Origin: Ustulina deusta
Lineage: Eukaryota > Ascomycota > Sordariomycetes > Xylariales > Xylariaceae
Direction: 5' to 3'
Length of the DNA stretch: 64,000 bases
Assembly: GCA_023159155.1 (NCBI GenBank)
Contig: JAJNNX010000042.1
Span: 434,001 to 498,000 of the forward strand
In this document: positions 46,861 through 58,760 of the stretch, in pieces
How positions within the stretch are numbered: position 1 is the first letter of the stretch
Layout of the letters: each line of letters opens with the position of its first letter
The notes under the pieces: generated by a model
What the model saw: only the letters and a program-made list of their open reading frames with translations
What the model was told of the DNA's origin: nothing
The model's database searches: none
Position numbers and translations under genes: made by a program

Positions 46861-49800
46861 TATTTTTATTAAATATTAAGCCTTTCTAACCTCAATTATA
46901 TCTTTAGTTTCGGTATTTTTTCTTTTTAGCATATCTTTATCTTTTGCTTTATTTATATATATAATTCAGTGTTGCAAATTACGTTTTATTTGCTGTACGT
47001 TTGTTATATAAACAAATTGCTGTTTAAGTATTAATTTAACTGTTTTTTGCTTGGTTTTACTTTTTTTAGCAAGTTTAGCTTCTAAAAGTTTAATTTTTAT
47101 TTTAAAAAATACAATTATTTCGGCTTTTATATTTAAAACTTTATTTATTGTTATTAAAAATAGCTTTTATAATAAGTTATTAAACAAAAGGTAGGTTTTA
47201 GCTAATTTTTAAGTAGTTATTTATAATTTCTAGTTTTTAAAAAATATTATAATTATTATTAAAGCTATAAATATTAAAAAATTAAATATAATAAGTTGTT
47301 TTTTAATAATAAATATTAGGTTAAATTTTTAAGCTATTTTTTTATTTTTAAAAGTAATATATTTTAAAAATAATAATATTTAGTAGTTTTTTAGCTATAT
47401 TTTAGCTATTTTATATATTTTTTTAATTGTTTTTAATACTAAAATAATATTATAAATATATTTATTGTTATAGTTAGTCGAATAAAGCTTTTATAGCTAG
47501 TTTATTAATACTATAAACAAAGACTTTAAGCTAAAAAAGAAAAAAAGAAAAAAAAATCTGAGTTTACAAAGTAAATAAATATAGATTTTGTATGTATAGC
47601 TGCAGAGTTATAGGTTGGTCCGTGCGTAGATTTCTTATTTTATTGCTATATAGATCTAGAATTTTTATAGGTTTTGCTAAAACTATACTAATTATTATAC
47701 TACTTTTTTCTAAAACTAAAAGTTTAAATATAGTTTTAATTCGAAGTTATTAATAATATTAAGTTTATATAGCTTTTTTATAATATACTATTTTATTATT
47801 ATTTTTATAATTATTTGTAAATTTATTAATTATTATTATATAGATTTATTTTTATAGTTTTATAAAAAGTTTAAAAGCTTTTTTATAAGTTTTATAAAAT
47901 TAGTTAAGCTTAATTAATATATTTTTAAAATTTTAAGCTATATATTAAATATTATTAAAATTATAACTTTTTTAAACAATTTAATATTATAGTTTTTTAT
48001 TTTTTTTATATATTTTTAATTATTTAATTTATTTAATTTTAAATTTTGTTTTATTATTAATATTTTTAACTAAAAATAATAACTAAATTTATGAAAATAA
48101 AAAGTTATTACTTATTTTTTATAATTAGTTAGTATAAAATAGGGTTTTTATTTTATAAAAATTAAATAAATCAAAAATATAACTAAATTTTTATTTTTTT
48201 AAAATTTCGAAAAGTTTAATTAATTAAAAGTCTAATCTAATAATTAATACTTACGTTACAAAACTTTTTTTTTTAAAAAAAACTTTATTTTTTATTTTAA
48301 AGTTTATTAAGTATTTTTTTTATTAGTTTATAGTTTATATTATTTTTGTAGAAAAGTTGCTATATTATATGTTATTTTTTAAATATTTATTATTTAGTAT
48401 TAAAATTTATAACTATTTTATTAATATTTATTATTAAGAAGTTTTATATATTAATTTTTATTGCTATTTTTCATAATAATATATTAATTAATAAATATTA
48501 TAAAAAATTATATATAAAATTTAAAATAAAAAAATAAATATTTTAGTTATTTTAATATTTATTAATATAAAAATAAAATTGTTAATCTAGTTTTTAATTA
48601 GTTAATTTTATTATTTTTTACATTTAAAAATAATAAGCGCTATTAAAATAATACTTTATATTTATATATTTAGTATTTTAAACAATCTATATAAACTTTT
48701 ATAATATTATATAGCTAGTAATTTTATAATATTTATTTTTTTATTAAGTAAAGTTATAATTAAACAACTAAACTTATTTATAAATATTTATATATAATTA
48801 TAATTTTATTATTTATTATTATATATTGCTATATTATAGCTAATATAAATAATAAATAAAAAAAGCTAGAAATCTTATTTTATAATATTTTGTTTTTTTT
48901 ATAATTATAATAATTATATATATATTATTTATAATTATATTTTAAATAAAACTAGTAATATTTTTCTTTTAATATTTTAATTGTTTTATATTAACTTTAA
49001 TATATAGTAATTAAAAACATATAAACTTTTTAAATTAAAACTATATAAAGAAAATAGTTCTATTTAAAATAACCTTAAATATATATAGCTTTTTGTTTTT
49101 ATTTTTTAAATTTTATAACAAGGTTTTTTATTTAATTAAGTTTATTAAGTTAGCTTTTTAAAAAATATTAAGTAAAAAATTTATAATTAATATAAAATTT
49201 AGTATTTTATTAAAAAGAATTAATATTATTGTTTTTTTTTAGCTTTTTTAGTTTTTATTATAAAAAGCTTTATTAATTTTTTTTAATAAAATATTAATTA
49301 TTATATTTTTTTGTTTTAGTTAGTACTAAAAAATAATATTAAAATTTAATAAAAAATTAGCTTTATAGATTTATTATATTAATAAAATCTATTTATTTAA
49401 AAAATATAATAAAACTTAATAATTAGTTATTATAAAAAACTTAGTGTTAAAAAGCTTTAAGTAATAATATTCCAAAATTTATATTACTACTAAAAATTTA
49501 TAGTTTTAAATTAAATAAGTTTATTTAGTTAATATTATTATTTTAAAAAAATATTTTATAAGTTTTTAGGTTATATTTTATTATTATTATTAAATAAAAT
49601 TTTTTGTTATATTATATAAAATATTTATTTTTATATATATTAGTTAGCCAGGCTTAAAAAAAGCTAAAATAAACGTTTTATATACTAGTAGTTTTATATA
49701 TTTAAAAATTTATTTTTATTCTAGTTTAATTATAAATAGTTTATTTTTTTTAATAGTTAGTTTAAAAAAGTAGTAATTTTACTAGTATAATGAATAAATA

Positions 49801-49955
49801 TATAAATATAGTTATAAAACTTAAAAAATAACCAAATTAATTTAGTATTTTTTAAATTATTAAAATCTTAATTTAAAATTATTTAAATTTTAGTAAAATT
49901 AAAATTAAAATTAATTTTAGCTTTTATAATTATTTTTAAATAATTAATAATAAAT
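46861..49955. other. AT-rich, heavily mutated repeat-derived block
   Basis: Almost only A and T with very few CpA or CpG, stop codons in all frames and no open reading frame of note. Typical of RIP-eroded transposable element DNA. No family can be named. Confidence 0.7.
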
Positions 49956-49960
49956 ATATT
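49956..49960. repeat. Left target duplication of the outer LTR element
   Basis: ATATT precedes the left LTR; the same 5-mer follows the right LTR at 55730-55734. Five bases in AT-rich DNA is weak alone but agrees with the LTR ends. Confidence 0.6.
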
Positions 49961-50258
49961 TATTAGTAGGCTCTACCCTAGGTAGCATACGTATATGTGC
50001 AATATATATGAAATAAATTTATAAAAGCAAATATTATATAATATATTATACTATGTTTAGTGCTTTGTTTATATAAAAAAAAAGATTTAAAAAGTATAAG
50101 AAATACTAAGTATATTTTTTATATAAAATATAAAAGGTCCACTTAACCCATGGCTATATAGGCCTATATAGGCCTAACTACCTAATTTAGCTACTAAAGT
50201 GGCTAAAATAGCTATACTAAATACTACGTACGATTGACCTAGCAATATTGTTCTAATA
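49961..50258 (-). repeat. LTR of the outer element (3' LTR on the minus strand)
   Basis: About 298 bp, beginning TATTAGTAGGC and ending GTTCTAATA. More AT-rich than its partner at 55,424; the terminal CA/TG bases appear converted to TA. Confidence 0.85.
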
Positions 50259-50715
50259 CTAACTATTTTTTTTTTTTTGTTATATTAGCAAATTAATTGT
50301 ATGAACAAAAAAACTAAGTATAAAAATCTGTATAGTTAAAACAAATGTTCTATATAACAAAAAACAAAAATTTATACTTAGTAGAAACTTAATTTTATTT
50401 AATACTAAAACAACAAACTTTTTATATAGCTAGCTTTATAGCTAGTTTTTTTGTTCGGCCGAAACAAATATTTTGTACGGACTAAAATAAATTTTTAATT
50501 AAAATTAAAAAAAAAAAAAAAAATCCTGCTAAATAAAGGCTTAAAAGTAAATAAGTAGCTAAAATAGGTTGTTTAATAATTACAGTTTATTATTAAAAAC
50601 TTAAACAAGTTTATTAGTATATAATATTTTTTTAAAAAATTTCTATAATTTATTTTATTTCATTATTTTGATTAATTTTTTCTAAAATTGCTAATTAATT
50701 TAATTAAAATGTTTA

Positions 50716-50880
50716 TGTTACAGCGATTTAGTTATTTGTTAATAATAATAATTATTGTATGAAGTATAAATAAATGATCTTTTTTTTTCTAAGTATGAAA
50801 TTATAAGGACGTCTACTTACTTATAGATATAATAAACATATTTATAGCTATGGCTAATATATCTATAGTTATGCTTATTA
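50716..50880 (-). repeat. LTR of the inner element, left copy
   Basis: A 165-bp direct repeat of 54228-54391, sharing AAATGATC, GAAATTATAAGGACGT and AGATATAATAAACATATTTAT landmarks. Confidence 0.9.
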
Positions 50881-53800
50881 AGTGCTTTTTCCTTTAGATA
50901 AAGCTACTTGTTTTAGGTTATAAATGCTTTTTATAATTTAATATTTTTAACTTTTTTTGTTATGTAACGTGTAGTACTTGTTTTTTTTAATTTTTTTAGT
51001 TTTTGTACTTTTTTATTATTTTTATAATTTTGTTTAACTTAATAAAGCTTTGCTTTATTTTGTTAAAGATATTTTTATAGTTGTTAAAAATACTTTTGTA
51101 GTTATTAAGCACTTTTATTGTTTGTTTGAAAATATTTTTGGCGTTTTTTTTATATGTTTTGGTAGTACGTATAGGTTTTTATAGTTAGAGTTTAATAATA
51201 TTAACTTTTTTAGTTATTTTGTTATTGTTAGAGTTAAACTTATTGATTTAGGTAGCTAGTTTAGCAATAGTTTTGTTTTATTGCTTAAATTTGATTTTAT
51301 AACTATTAAGTTAAGTTTTTAGATTATTAAGCTTGTTTTATATAGCGTTTAAATTAACTTTTTTATAATATTTTTTTTTAAAATTATTAATACGTTTTTT
51401 TAAATAAGTATAAAGCTAAGTAATAGATTTATTAAAATTACTTATAGCTTTTTTATAGTTAGACTTAACTTATATTAAGTTTGTCCGGCTAAGTTTTATT
51501 AATTGTTTTATAATTGTTAGGTTAAAGCTACTATCTAAAGATATAAACTTAAAAGCTAAAATATTAGCTTTATTAAAAAATAAAGATTTTTATACTTTTT
51601 TTTGATTTTTAGTTTTTATAGTATTTATATATTTAGTTTTAAAGCTTTATATAAAACTATTAGCTATAAAAGATCTTTTATTATTTTCATTAAATAGTTT
51701 AGTAAGCTTTTTAATAACTAAATTATAAAAAAGGTTAGATTTGTTTATTTTATTGTTAAAGCAAATAATAGCTTTATTAAGGTTATTTGTTTTGCTGCGC
51801 GGTTTTTTAAATATTGCTAAACTACTGTTAGATCTGTTATAAATGCTTTATTAGTTATTATTAATTTTTTTTTTTTTGCTATAAATATTATTTTTTAAGT
51901 TATTATTATTATATAATGCTTATTTTTTATAATTATATAGTACTACGCAAAACTTGCTTTTGTTAAGGTTAAATAAATAGTTAAAAGTATTATTATTATT
52001 ATTATTATTATTGTTTTTAGATAATCTAATAGTAATAGTTAGCTATTTTTTGCTTTTAATGCTTAATTTGTTGTTTTTAGTATTTTTATTATTTTTATTA
52101 TTTTAATAGATTTTTTTTAGTATAGCATTCTTTTTTTAAGTACTATTTTTAACGGGAGTAATATTATGTTTGGTAGTTTTTTTAGCCGCGGTGATTTTTT
52201 TTCTTTTTTATAGCCTGATCTAAAAACTTTAAATTTTTTTTTTAGTTGTTTATGCTGGGTTAATAGGTTTAGCAGGTTTTTTAGTATTTTTATTATTTTT
52301 GTTATTATTTTAACTAAAACTTATAACTATATATTTATTTTTAGTATTATTATATATTATAATAAGTTTAACTTGTTTTTTGTTATTATTATTATTATTA
52401 TTATTAAAGTTTATATTAGCGCTTTAAATAGTAGGGATATTAGGTTTTTAGTTAGTAGAAATATTAAATCTTTGATTAGTAGGAATATTATATTTATTAG
52501 TAGTTATAACGTTTATATTGTTTTATTAAACGTAACATTTTTTTTATTATAACTGTTAGATAGTAGGGTAGTATTATTGTTATGCTAGGGCTAATTTTGG
52601 GCTAGTAACTAATCTATTAAATTTAATATAGTTGCTATAATGGTTAGTATTTTTGTAGATCTAATACTAAGCATAATAAAACAGATTTTTTTTTTTTAAA
52701 TTTTATAAAAAAAAAAAAGCGGTAGAAAAAGTAAAGGGGGCAAGGCCTATTTATATAAATAGACTAGTATATAACTTTATACTTCGTTCCTTTTATTATA
52801 GCTATATTAGTTTATAGCAAATATATTTAATAGTAAGTACGCTTTGTTGTTTAGGAAAGCGCTCCTAGGTACGTAAGGAAAGTGCTATTGTTTATTTTGT
52901 AATAAGTAGCTATAGCAGTGCATCCCTTCTTTCTAGCTGTTTATATGTTATTTTTGTAGTAGTTCTTTTATTATTGTTGCAGTGGCTAAGCTTAGTAATG
53001 CATGCTTTATTTATAGCTATATGTTTGTTGTTTTTAATGTGGTTTTCTGAGGAGTGAAATAGTTATAACGAGCGTAATATGTTTTTTGTTAGTATGTGCG
53101 GTTGGCTTGTGATCTTTGAAAAATGAAAGTTTCTTAAAATGAGTGTGGGTTGTTATGGATAGCTGTTTTGCTGTGGTAGGACCTTGCTCCTAAGTTGTAT
53201 CTAAGCATTGTTAGATAGTAGCGATAAGCTAGGTTATATTATAAAGCGTTCTAGCTACTTATAAATTAACATTAGTTGTATTTACTGGGTTCTAACTTAT
53301 AATGGCGGTTTTTTTTTGCTGTTAAGTGGATCCGGACTCTTTTATTAATATGGTTATTAGTTTTTTTAAGTGGGCTAGCTTTTTTTTAGCTCCCGATTGT
53401 TAATAGATGTAGCTTTTTAGGGTCTAAAGTTCCTGCTTATAAAAATAATTGTTTAATTTTTTGTTAATTATAGCTTTACAAAAGGTTTTTTTAACTTTAG
53501 TATAAGTATTATTAAAAGTATTGTTTAACTGCCACTTTTTAAGGGCTAGCTTTTTTATAAAATCTGGTTCTTTATTTTTGTTAAAAAAGCAGTCAAGAAT
53601 ATTAGAGATCTTTTGGTCCTAGTTTAGTTAGGTAACTTTAGTAAAAATATATTTATATGTATTACTTTTATATTTAATATTTTAGTAGTTAAAGTTGTTA
53701 GAAAAAAAATTATAAATTTGTTTAATTTAGATTAGAATAAGCAGTATTATATATATTAATTGTATTTTAATATTTGATTTGTTTTTTTTTTAATTTTTAT

Positions 53801-54227
53801 AACTATATTGTTATATTATAATTTATTTAAAGTATTATTTTTTGTGCTAGTTCTAGCGTTTGGTTGTAGAGTTAATATATTTTGTTTTTTTTGTAGCGTA
53901 GTAAGTAGTGGTTATTATTTTTAAAGCAGGGCTAGAGTATTTTATGCTTTTTTTTTGTTTTATATTGCTATATAATTGCTAAGCTTAGCTATAATAGTTA
54001 TTTAAACTTAGGTTAACAATTAAAATATAACAACTTATTAATTTTGCTTATATTAAGCTAAATATAAAAGTATTATAGCTAAGTCTAACTTTAATATTGC
54101 TGCTTGAACTTTTCTGAGGCGCAACTTTATTAAAATCTTATTAGTAATAAGTGGTTTGATAAGCCTAAATGTATGTGTTCCTTGCAACGTAGAGATTAAA
54201 GGTTTGGGTTGGTAGGTAAGTACTACT

Positions 54228-54391
54228 TGTTACGGCAATTCAGTTACTTATTAATAATAACAATTATTATATAAAGTATGAATAAATGATCTTTTTTTTT
54301 TAAGTATGAAATTATAAGGACGTTTACTTATTTATAGATATAATAAACATATTTATGGCTATGGCTGACATATCTATGGTTATGCCTATTA
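54228..54391 (-). repeat. LTR of the inner element, right copy
   Basis: A 164-bp copy beginning TGTTACGGCAATTCAG, less mutated than the left copy. A third, inverted copy lies at 57456-57617. Confidence 0.9.
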
Positions 54392-55423
54392 GTTTAGCTA
54401 TTTATTTGTAAACATTATTATATATTTTTAATACTATTTTATATTTAAGTTTTTATTTAGTTATATATTATAAATAGTTTTTAATTATTTATTTAATATA
54501 TTTGTTTAAAATAAAAGTTTATATTAATTTAGTATATAAAACTAATATATTTTTACTAAAGCTTTATTAAAATATTGCTTTTTTCAGTTAAGTTTTTATA
54601 TAAAGACTTAGCTAAAAGTTCGGTTGCTATAATGTATAGCAGTTAAAAAAATTGTTTAGCTATTTATATAACAAGTTAATAAAAAGAAAAAAAGGTAAGG
54701 TTGATCCGGCCTATATAAGGTTAAAAAAAACAGCTATATAAAGGTATTTAAATAGTTTTTATACGTTGTTTATATAAAAAGCTAAAAAAAAAAGAAATTT
54801 TTGGTCTATTTTATATAAAATTAAAAGTAGCTATATAAAAAAAAATATTTAAAGGTCTTTTATATATAGGTTAATTATATAAAAAGTAAAAGTTGCAAAA
54901 AAACTTACAATTAATTTTATAATCTGGTTTACTAAATAGAACAATAGTTATAATTATGTTATATATAAAAAAAGGTTATATAAAACTAATCAAACTTTTT
55001 TTTTTAGTTTTACTAAGTAGAATATAATTAAAAATAAATAGTCCGGTTTAGAATAAAAATATAAAGCTTTATATATAAGTTATATAAAAAAAATATATAT
55101 ATATATAAAAATAGTTTTATAATTAACTTTAATTTTTTGTTTTATTAAATAGAATAATATAATTAGTCTAACTTGTTTTTTTTTGGTTAAGCAAAAAGTT
55201 TAAAGATTAAAACTAAATATTAGTTTAATATAATAATTTATATAAAAAGTTAATTAAATTATGTTCTGCTAAGCAAAACATATTCTGTTTAACCTTTATA
55301 CAATATATTACTTGTATTTTTTCTGCCGAGCGGAAAGTTTTGGAATTATTGTTCGATAGCTAGTATAGTCTTGTTTCTTTTATTTTGCTAATTTATAAGT
55401 TTGCTAATTAATTTATTAATTAG

Positions 55424-55729
55424 TATTAATAGGCTTTATCCTAGGTAATATATATATATATATGCAATATATATAAAATAGATCTATAAAGGCAAATATT
55501 ATATAATATATTGTATTATGTTTAGTGCTTTATTTATATAAAAAAGAAAACAAAGATTTAGAAAGTATGAGAGGTGCTAGGTATACTTTTTGTACGAAGT
55601 ATAGAGGGTCTACTTAGTTTTTGGCTATATGGGCCTATACGGGCCTAACCACTCAACTTGGCTACTAAGGTGGCTAAGATGGCTATACCGAATATTACGT
55701 ACGATTAATCTGGCAATATTGTTCTAACA
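55424..55729 (-). repeat. LTR of the outer element (5' LTR on the minus strand)
   Basis: A 306-bp copy ending GTTCTAACA on the plus strand, thus starting TGTTAGAAC on the minus strand. It retains more G and C than the 49,961 copy. Confidence 0.85.
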
Positions 55730-57455
55730 ATATTAAAACAAAATCTTTTAATATTTTTTTAATATTTAGCTTAATATAAGCAGTAAATTATTTTTTTATA
55801 ATAAGTTTAATACTATTTTTTAGTTTGAAAATAAATTAGAATATTATTTATATAAACGTTTATAAATTTGTTTAAAAATTTTTAAATTTATATATTAATA
55901 AAAATTTATTATTAAGCAGGTTTTATTTTTAAACTAAATAATAAGATTTTTTATTAAAATATTTTTTTATAAGTTTAAAAAAAAATAGTATAATTTTAAA
56001 GTTAATTGTAATTAATAAAAAGCTTTAATAATATTTAATTTTATAAAACAAATAATATTATAATAATTAAATATATATTTTTTATGAATAATTAATTATA
56101 AATTTATATTTTGTTTAATAAAATTTATAGTTAGTAGCTTATTTATAAATTTCTTTTTAAATAAAATAAATTATATAAATATTTAATATTAGTAAAGTTC
56201 TAAAATATATTTTTTATTATTAAGTTTTAGTATTATATTAAATCCTAGTTATAATAGTAGTAAAGTTTTAGATTTTTCTTTTAAAAAGAATTTTTTTAAA
56301 TATCATAATTAAAAAATTAAAAAGCTTTATATTAATTTTATATATTTAAAAATTTTTTTTTTAAAATAAAATTAGTTTATTATTAAAAATCTTTTATAGT
56401 ACTACTTAATTAATTTAAATCTATTTTTTTTTAAAATATTAATTATTTTTATATATTTTTTTAAATAGTTTAGTATAGTTATTTTTAGTTGTTACAAACT
56501 TAATTATAATAAGTTTTTTCAAAATCTTTTTAATTAGTTATTTTTGTTTATTTTAATAAAAATAATTCTAAAAATCTTACATAATTTTTTTAATAATAGT
56601 TTAGTTTTTTTTTTTAAATTATTATATAGACCTTTTTTATTTTAGGTTTAAAAATCTTAGGTTTTTTTTATATTCTTTTACTTTTAGTTATACCTAAAAT
56701 AATTGTTTTATTTTTAAAAAATTGCTTTAATATTTAATAATATTTTTATATACTTTTAAGTTTATATTTTATTATTTATAGCTAAAAAGTTTAATAATAA
56801 TTATTAATAAAAATTAAACTAATAAAAATAAATTATTATTTTTAAGTTTTTATTAAAATATTTTATTTTATTAATTATTTCATACTAATAATAATATTAT
56901 AACTAAAATTAATAACTTAAAATGTTTAATTTTTAAATTATTAATTATTAATTTTTATTATATATATTAAATATTTATAAATTTTATTAATTATTTCGTT
57001 TTAATAGTTATAAAACTTTTAAAGTTTAACTAAATAAACTATTTTTATTTTTAATTATTGTTTAATTTATTATATAAACTTATAACTAATTATCAAAAAA
57101 ATATAAGCTTTAATATTATGTAAAACTAAAATTTTTATTTTAATATTATTAATTTATAATTAAATAAATATTTTAAAAATAATTAATTTATTTTAGCTAT
57201 ATATTTTAGCTAAAATAAATAAAAAAACTAATAAAAGAATTTCTATTAGTTCTATTTGTTTTTTAAATTAAATAAACTGCTAGAACTATTTTTATTAAAT
57301 ATTTCTTTTACTAGTTAAATGCCTAAAATTTTAAGCTTTTGATTAAAGCAATTAATTAATATATTTCTTTTTATTATAAATAAAACAGGTTTTATTATTT
57401 TAATTATTTTAAAATAAATATTTTAAAACTTTTAAAGTTTACTACAAATTAATAA
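55730..57455. other. AT-rich, heavily mutated repeat-derived DNA
   Basis: Continuation of the eroded block that the outer LTR element inserted into. No open frame or recognisable motif. Confidence 0.6.
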
Positions 57456-58760
57456 TAATAGGCATAACTATAGATATATTAGCTATAGCTATAAACATGT
57501 TTATTATGTTTATAAATAAGTAAACGTTTTTATAATTTTATACTTAAAAAAAAAATCATTTATTTATATTTTATATAATAATTATTATTTTTAATAAGTA
57601 ACTAAATTACTATAACAAGTAGTACCTACCTGCCAACCTAAACTTCTAATTTTTGCGGTATAAAAAATATAGATATCTAAGCTTATTAAACTATTTATTA
57701 CTAATAAGATTTTAATAAAGTTATACCTTAAAAAAGTTTAAGCAATAATATTAAAGTTAGACTTAACTATAATATTTTTATATTTAACTTAATATAAATA
57801 AAATTAATAAATTGTTATATTTTAATTATTAACCTAAGTTTAAAGAACTATTATAGCTAAGCTTAGCAATTAAATAATTACGTTTTAATTTTTAATTTTT
57901 TATTAGTCCAAGGCCTAGCAACTATATAATAATATAAAACAAAAAAAATATAAAATATTCTAGCTCTGCTTTAAAAACAACAACTATTACTTGCTACACT
58001 ATAAAAAAGAATATATATATAGTAATTCTATAACTAGACGCTAGAACTAGCATAAATATAATATTTTAAATAAATTATAATATAACAATATAATTATAAA
58101 AATAAAATAAAAAACAAATCAAATATTAAAATAAAATTAATATATATAATACTACTTATTCTAATCTAAATTAAACAAATTTATAATTTTTTTTAATAAC
58201 CTTAATTATTAAAATATTAAATATAAAAATAATATATATAAATATATTTTTACTAAAATTACTTAACTAGACTAGGACTAAAAAACTTTTAATATTTTTA
58301 ATTATTTTTTTACTAAAAATAAAAAACTAGATTTTATAAAAAAACTAATACCTAAAAAATAATAGTTAGATAATATTTTTAATAATATTTATATTAAAGT
58401 TAAAAAACTTTTTATAAAGCTATAGTTAATAAAAAACTAAACAATTATTTTTATAAACAAAAATTTTAAATTTTAAAAAGTTACGTTTATTAATAATTAA
58501 AGCTAAAAAAAAGCTAGCTTACTTAAAAAAACTAATAACTATATTAATAAAAAAAGTCCGGATCTACTTAATAATAATAAAAAACTGCTATTATAAATTA
58601 GAACTTAATAAATATAACTAATATTAATTTATAAATAACTAAAATATTTTATAATATAACTTAGTTTATTATTATTATTTAATAATGTTTAAATATAACT
58701 TAAAAATAAAGTTTTATTATAATAATAAAACTATTAAAAATTAGATATTTATAGCTTAAT
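57456..58760 (+). mobile_element. Inverted partial copy of the inner LTR element
   Basis: 57456-57617 is the reverse complement of the inner element's LTR, starting TAATAGGCATAACTATAG and ending CTATAACA. The sequence to the right is the reverse complement of the inner element's interior from about 54,227 down to about 53,150. Matches include AGTAGTACCTACCTGCC, the AACCTAAGTTTAAA block, TCCGGATCTACTTAA and the AGAACTTAATAAATAC block. This copy is far more TA-converted than the first. Homology becomes hard to follow beyond about 58,760, and no second LTR was found near the expected place. Confidence 0.7.

Larger units (their letters stand above)
50716..54391 (-). mobile_element. Inner LTR retroelement nested in the outer one
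   Basis: Direct repeats 50716-50880 and 54228-54391 both start TGTTAC and end TATTA after TTATGCCTA or TTATGCTTA. They are flanked by the duplication GTTTA at 50711-50715 and 54392-54396. Total length is 3,676 bp, short for an autonomous LTR element. The interior (52.7-54.2 kb) keeps patches of higher GC. On the minus strand near 53.7-54.2 kb most stop codons are TAA or TAG at places where CAA or CAG would continue the frame, which suggests former coding on the minus strand eroded by C-to-T change. No gag, protease or reverse-transcriptase motif could be recognised. Confidence 0.85.
49961..55729 (-). mobile_element. Outer LTR retroelement, host of a nested insertion
   Basis: Two direct repeats, 49961-50258 and 55424-55729, align along their length. 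Shared landmarks are GTACGATT, GCAATATTGTTCTAA, GGCCTATA-GGCCTAAC and TGTTTAGTGCTTT. They bound 5.2 kb, of which 3,676 bp is a second element inserted at 50,716. Without it the outer element is only about 2.1 kb, so it is probably non-autonomous. The run of A followed by TAG next to the 49,961-50,258 LTR, read on the minus strand, fits a polypurine tract and puts the element on the minus strand. In that orientation the 5' LTR begins TGTTAGAACAATATTGCCAG. Nearly all differences between the LTRs are C/T or G/A. Confidence 0.85.
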
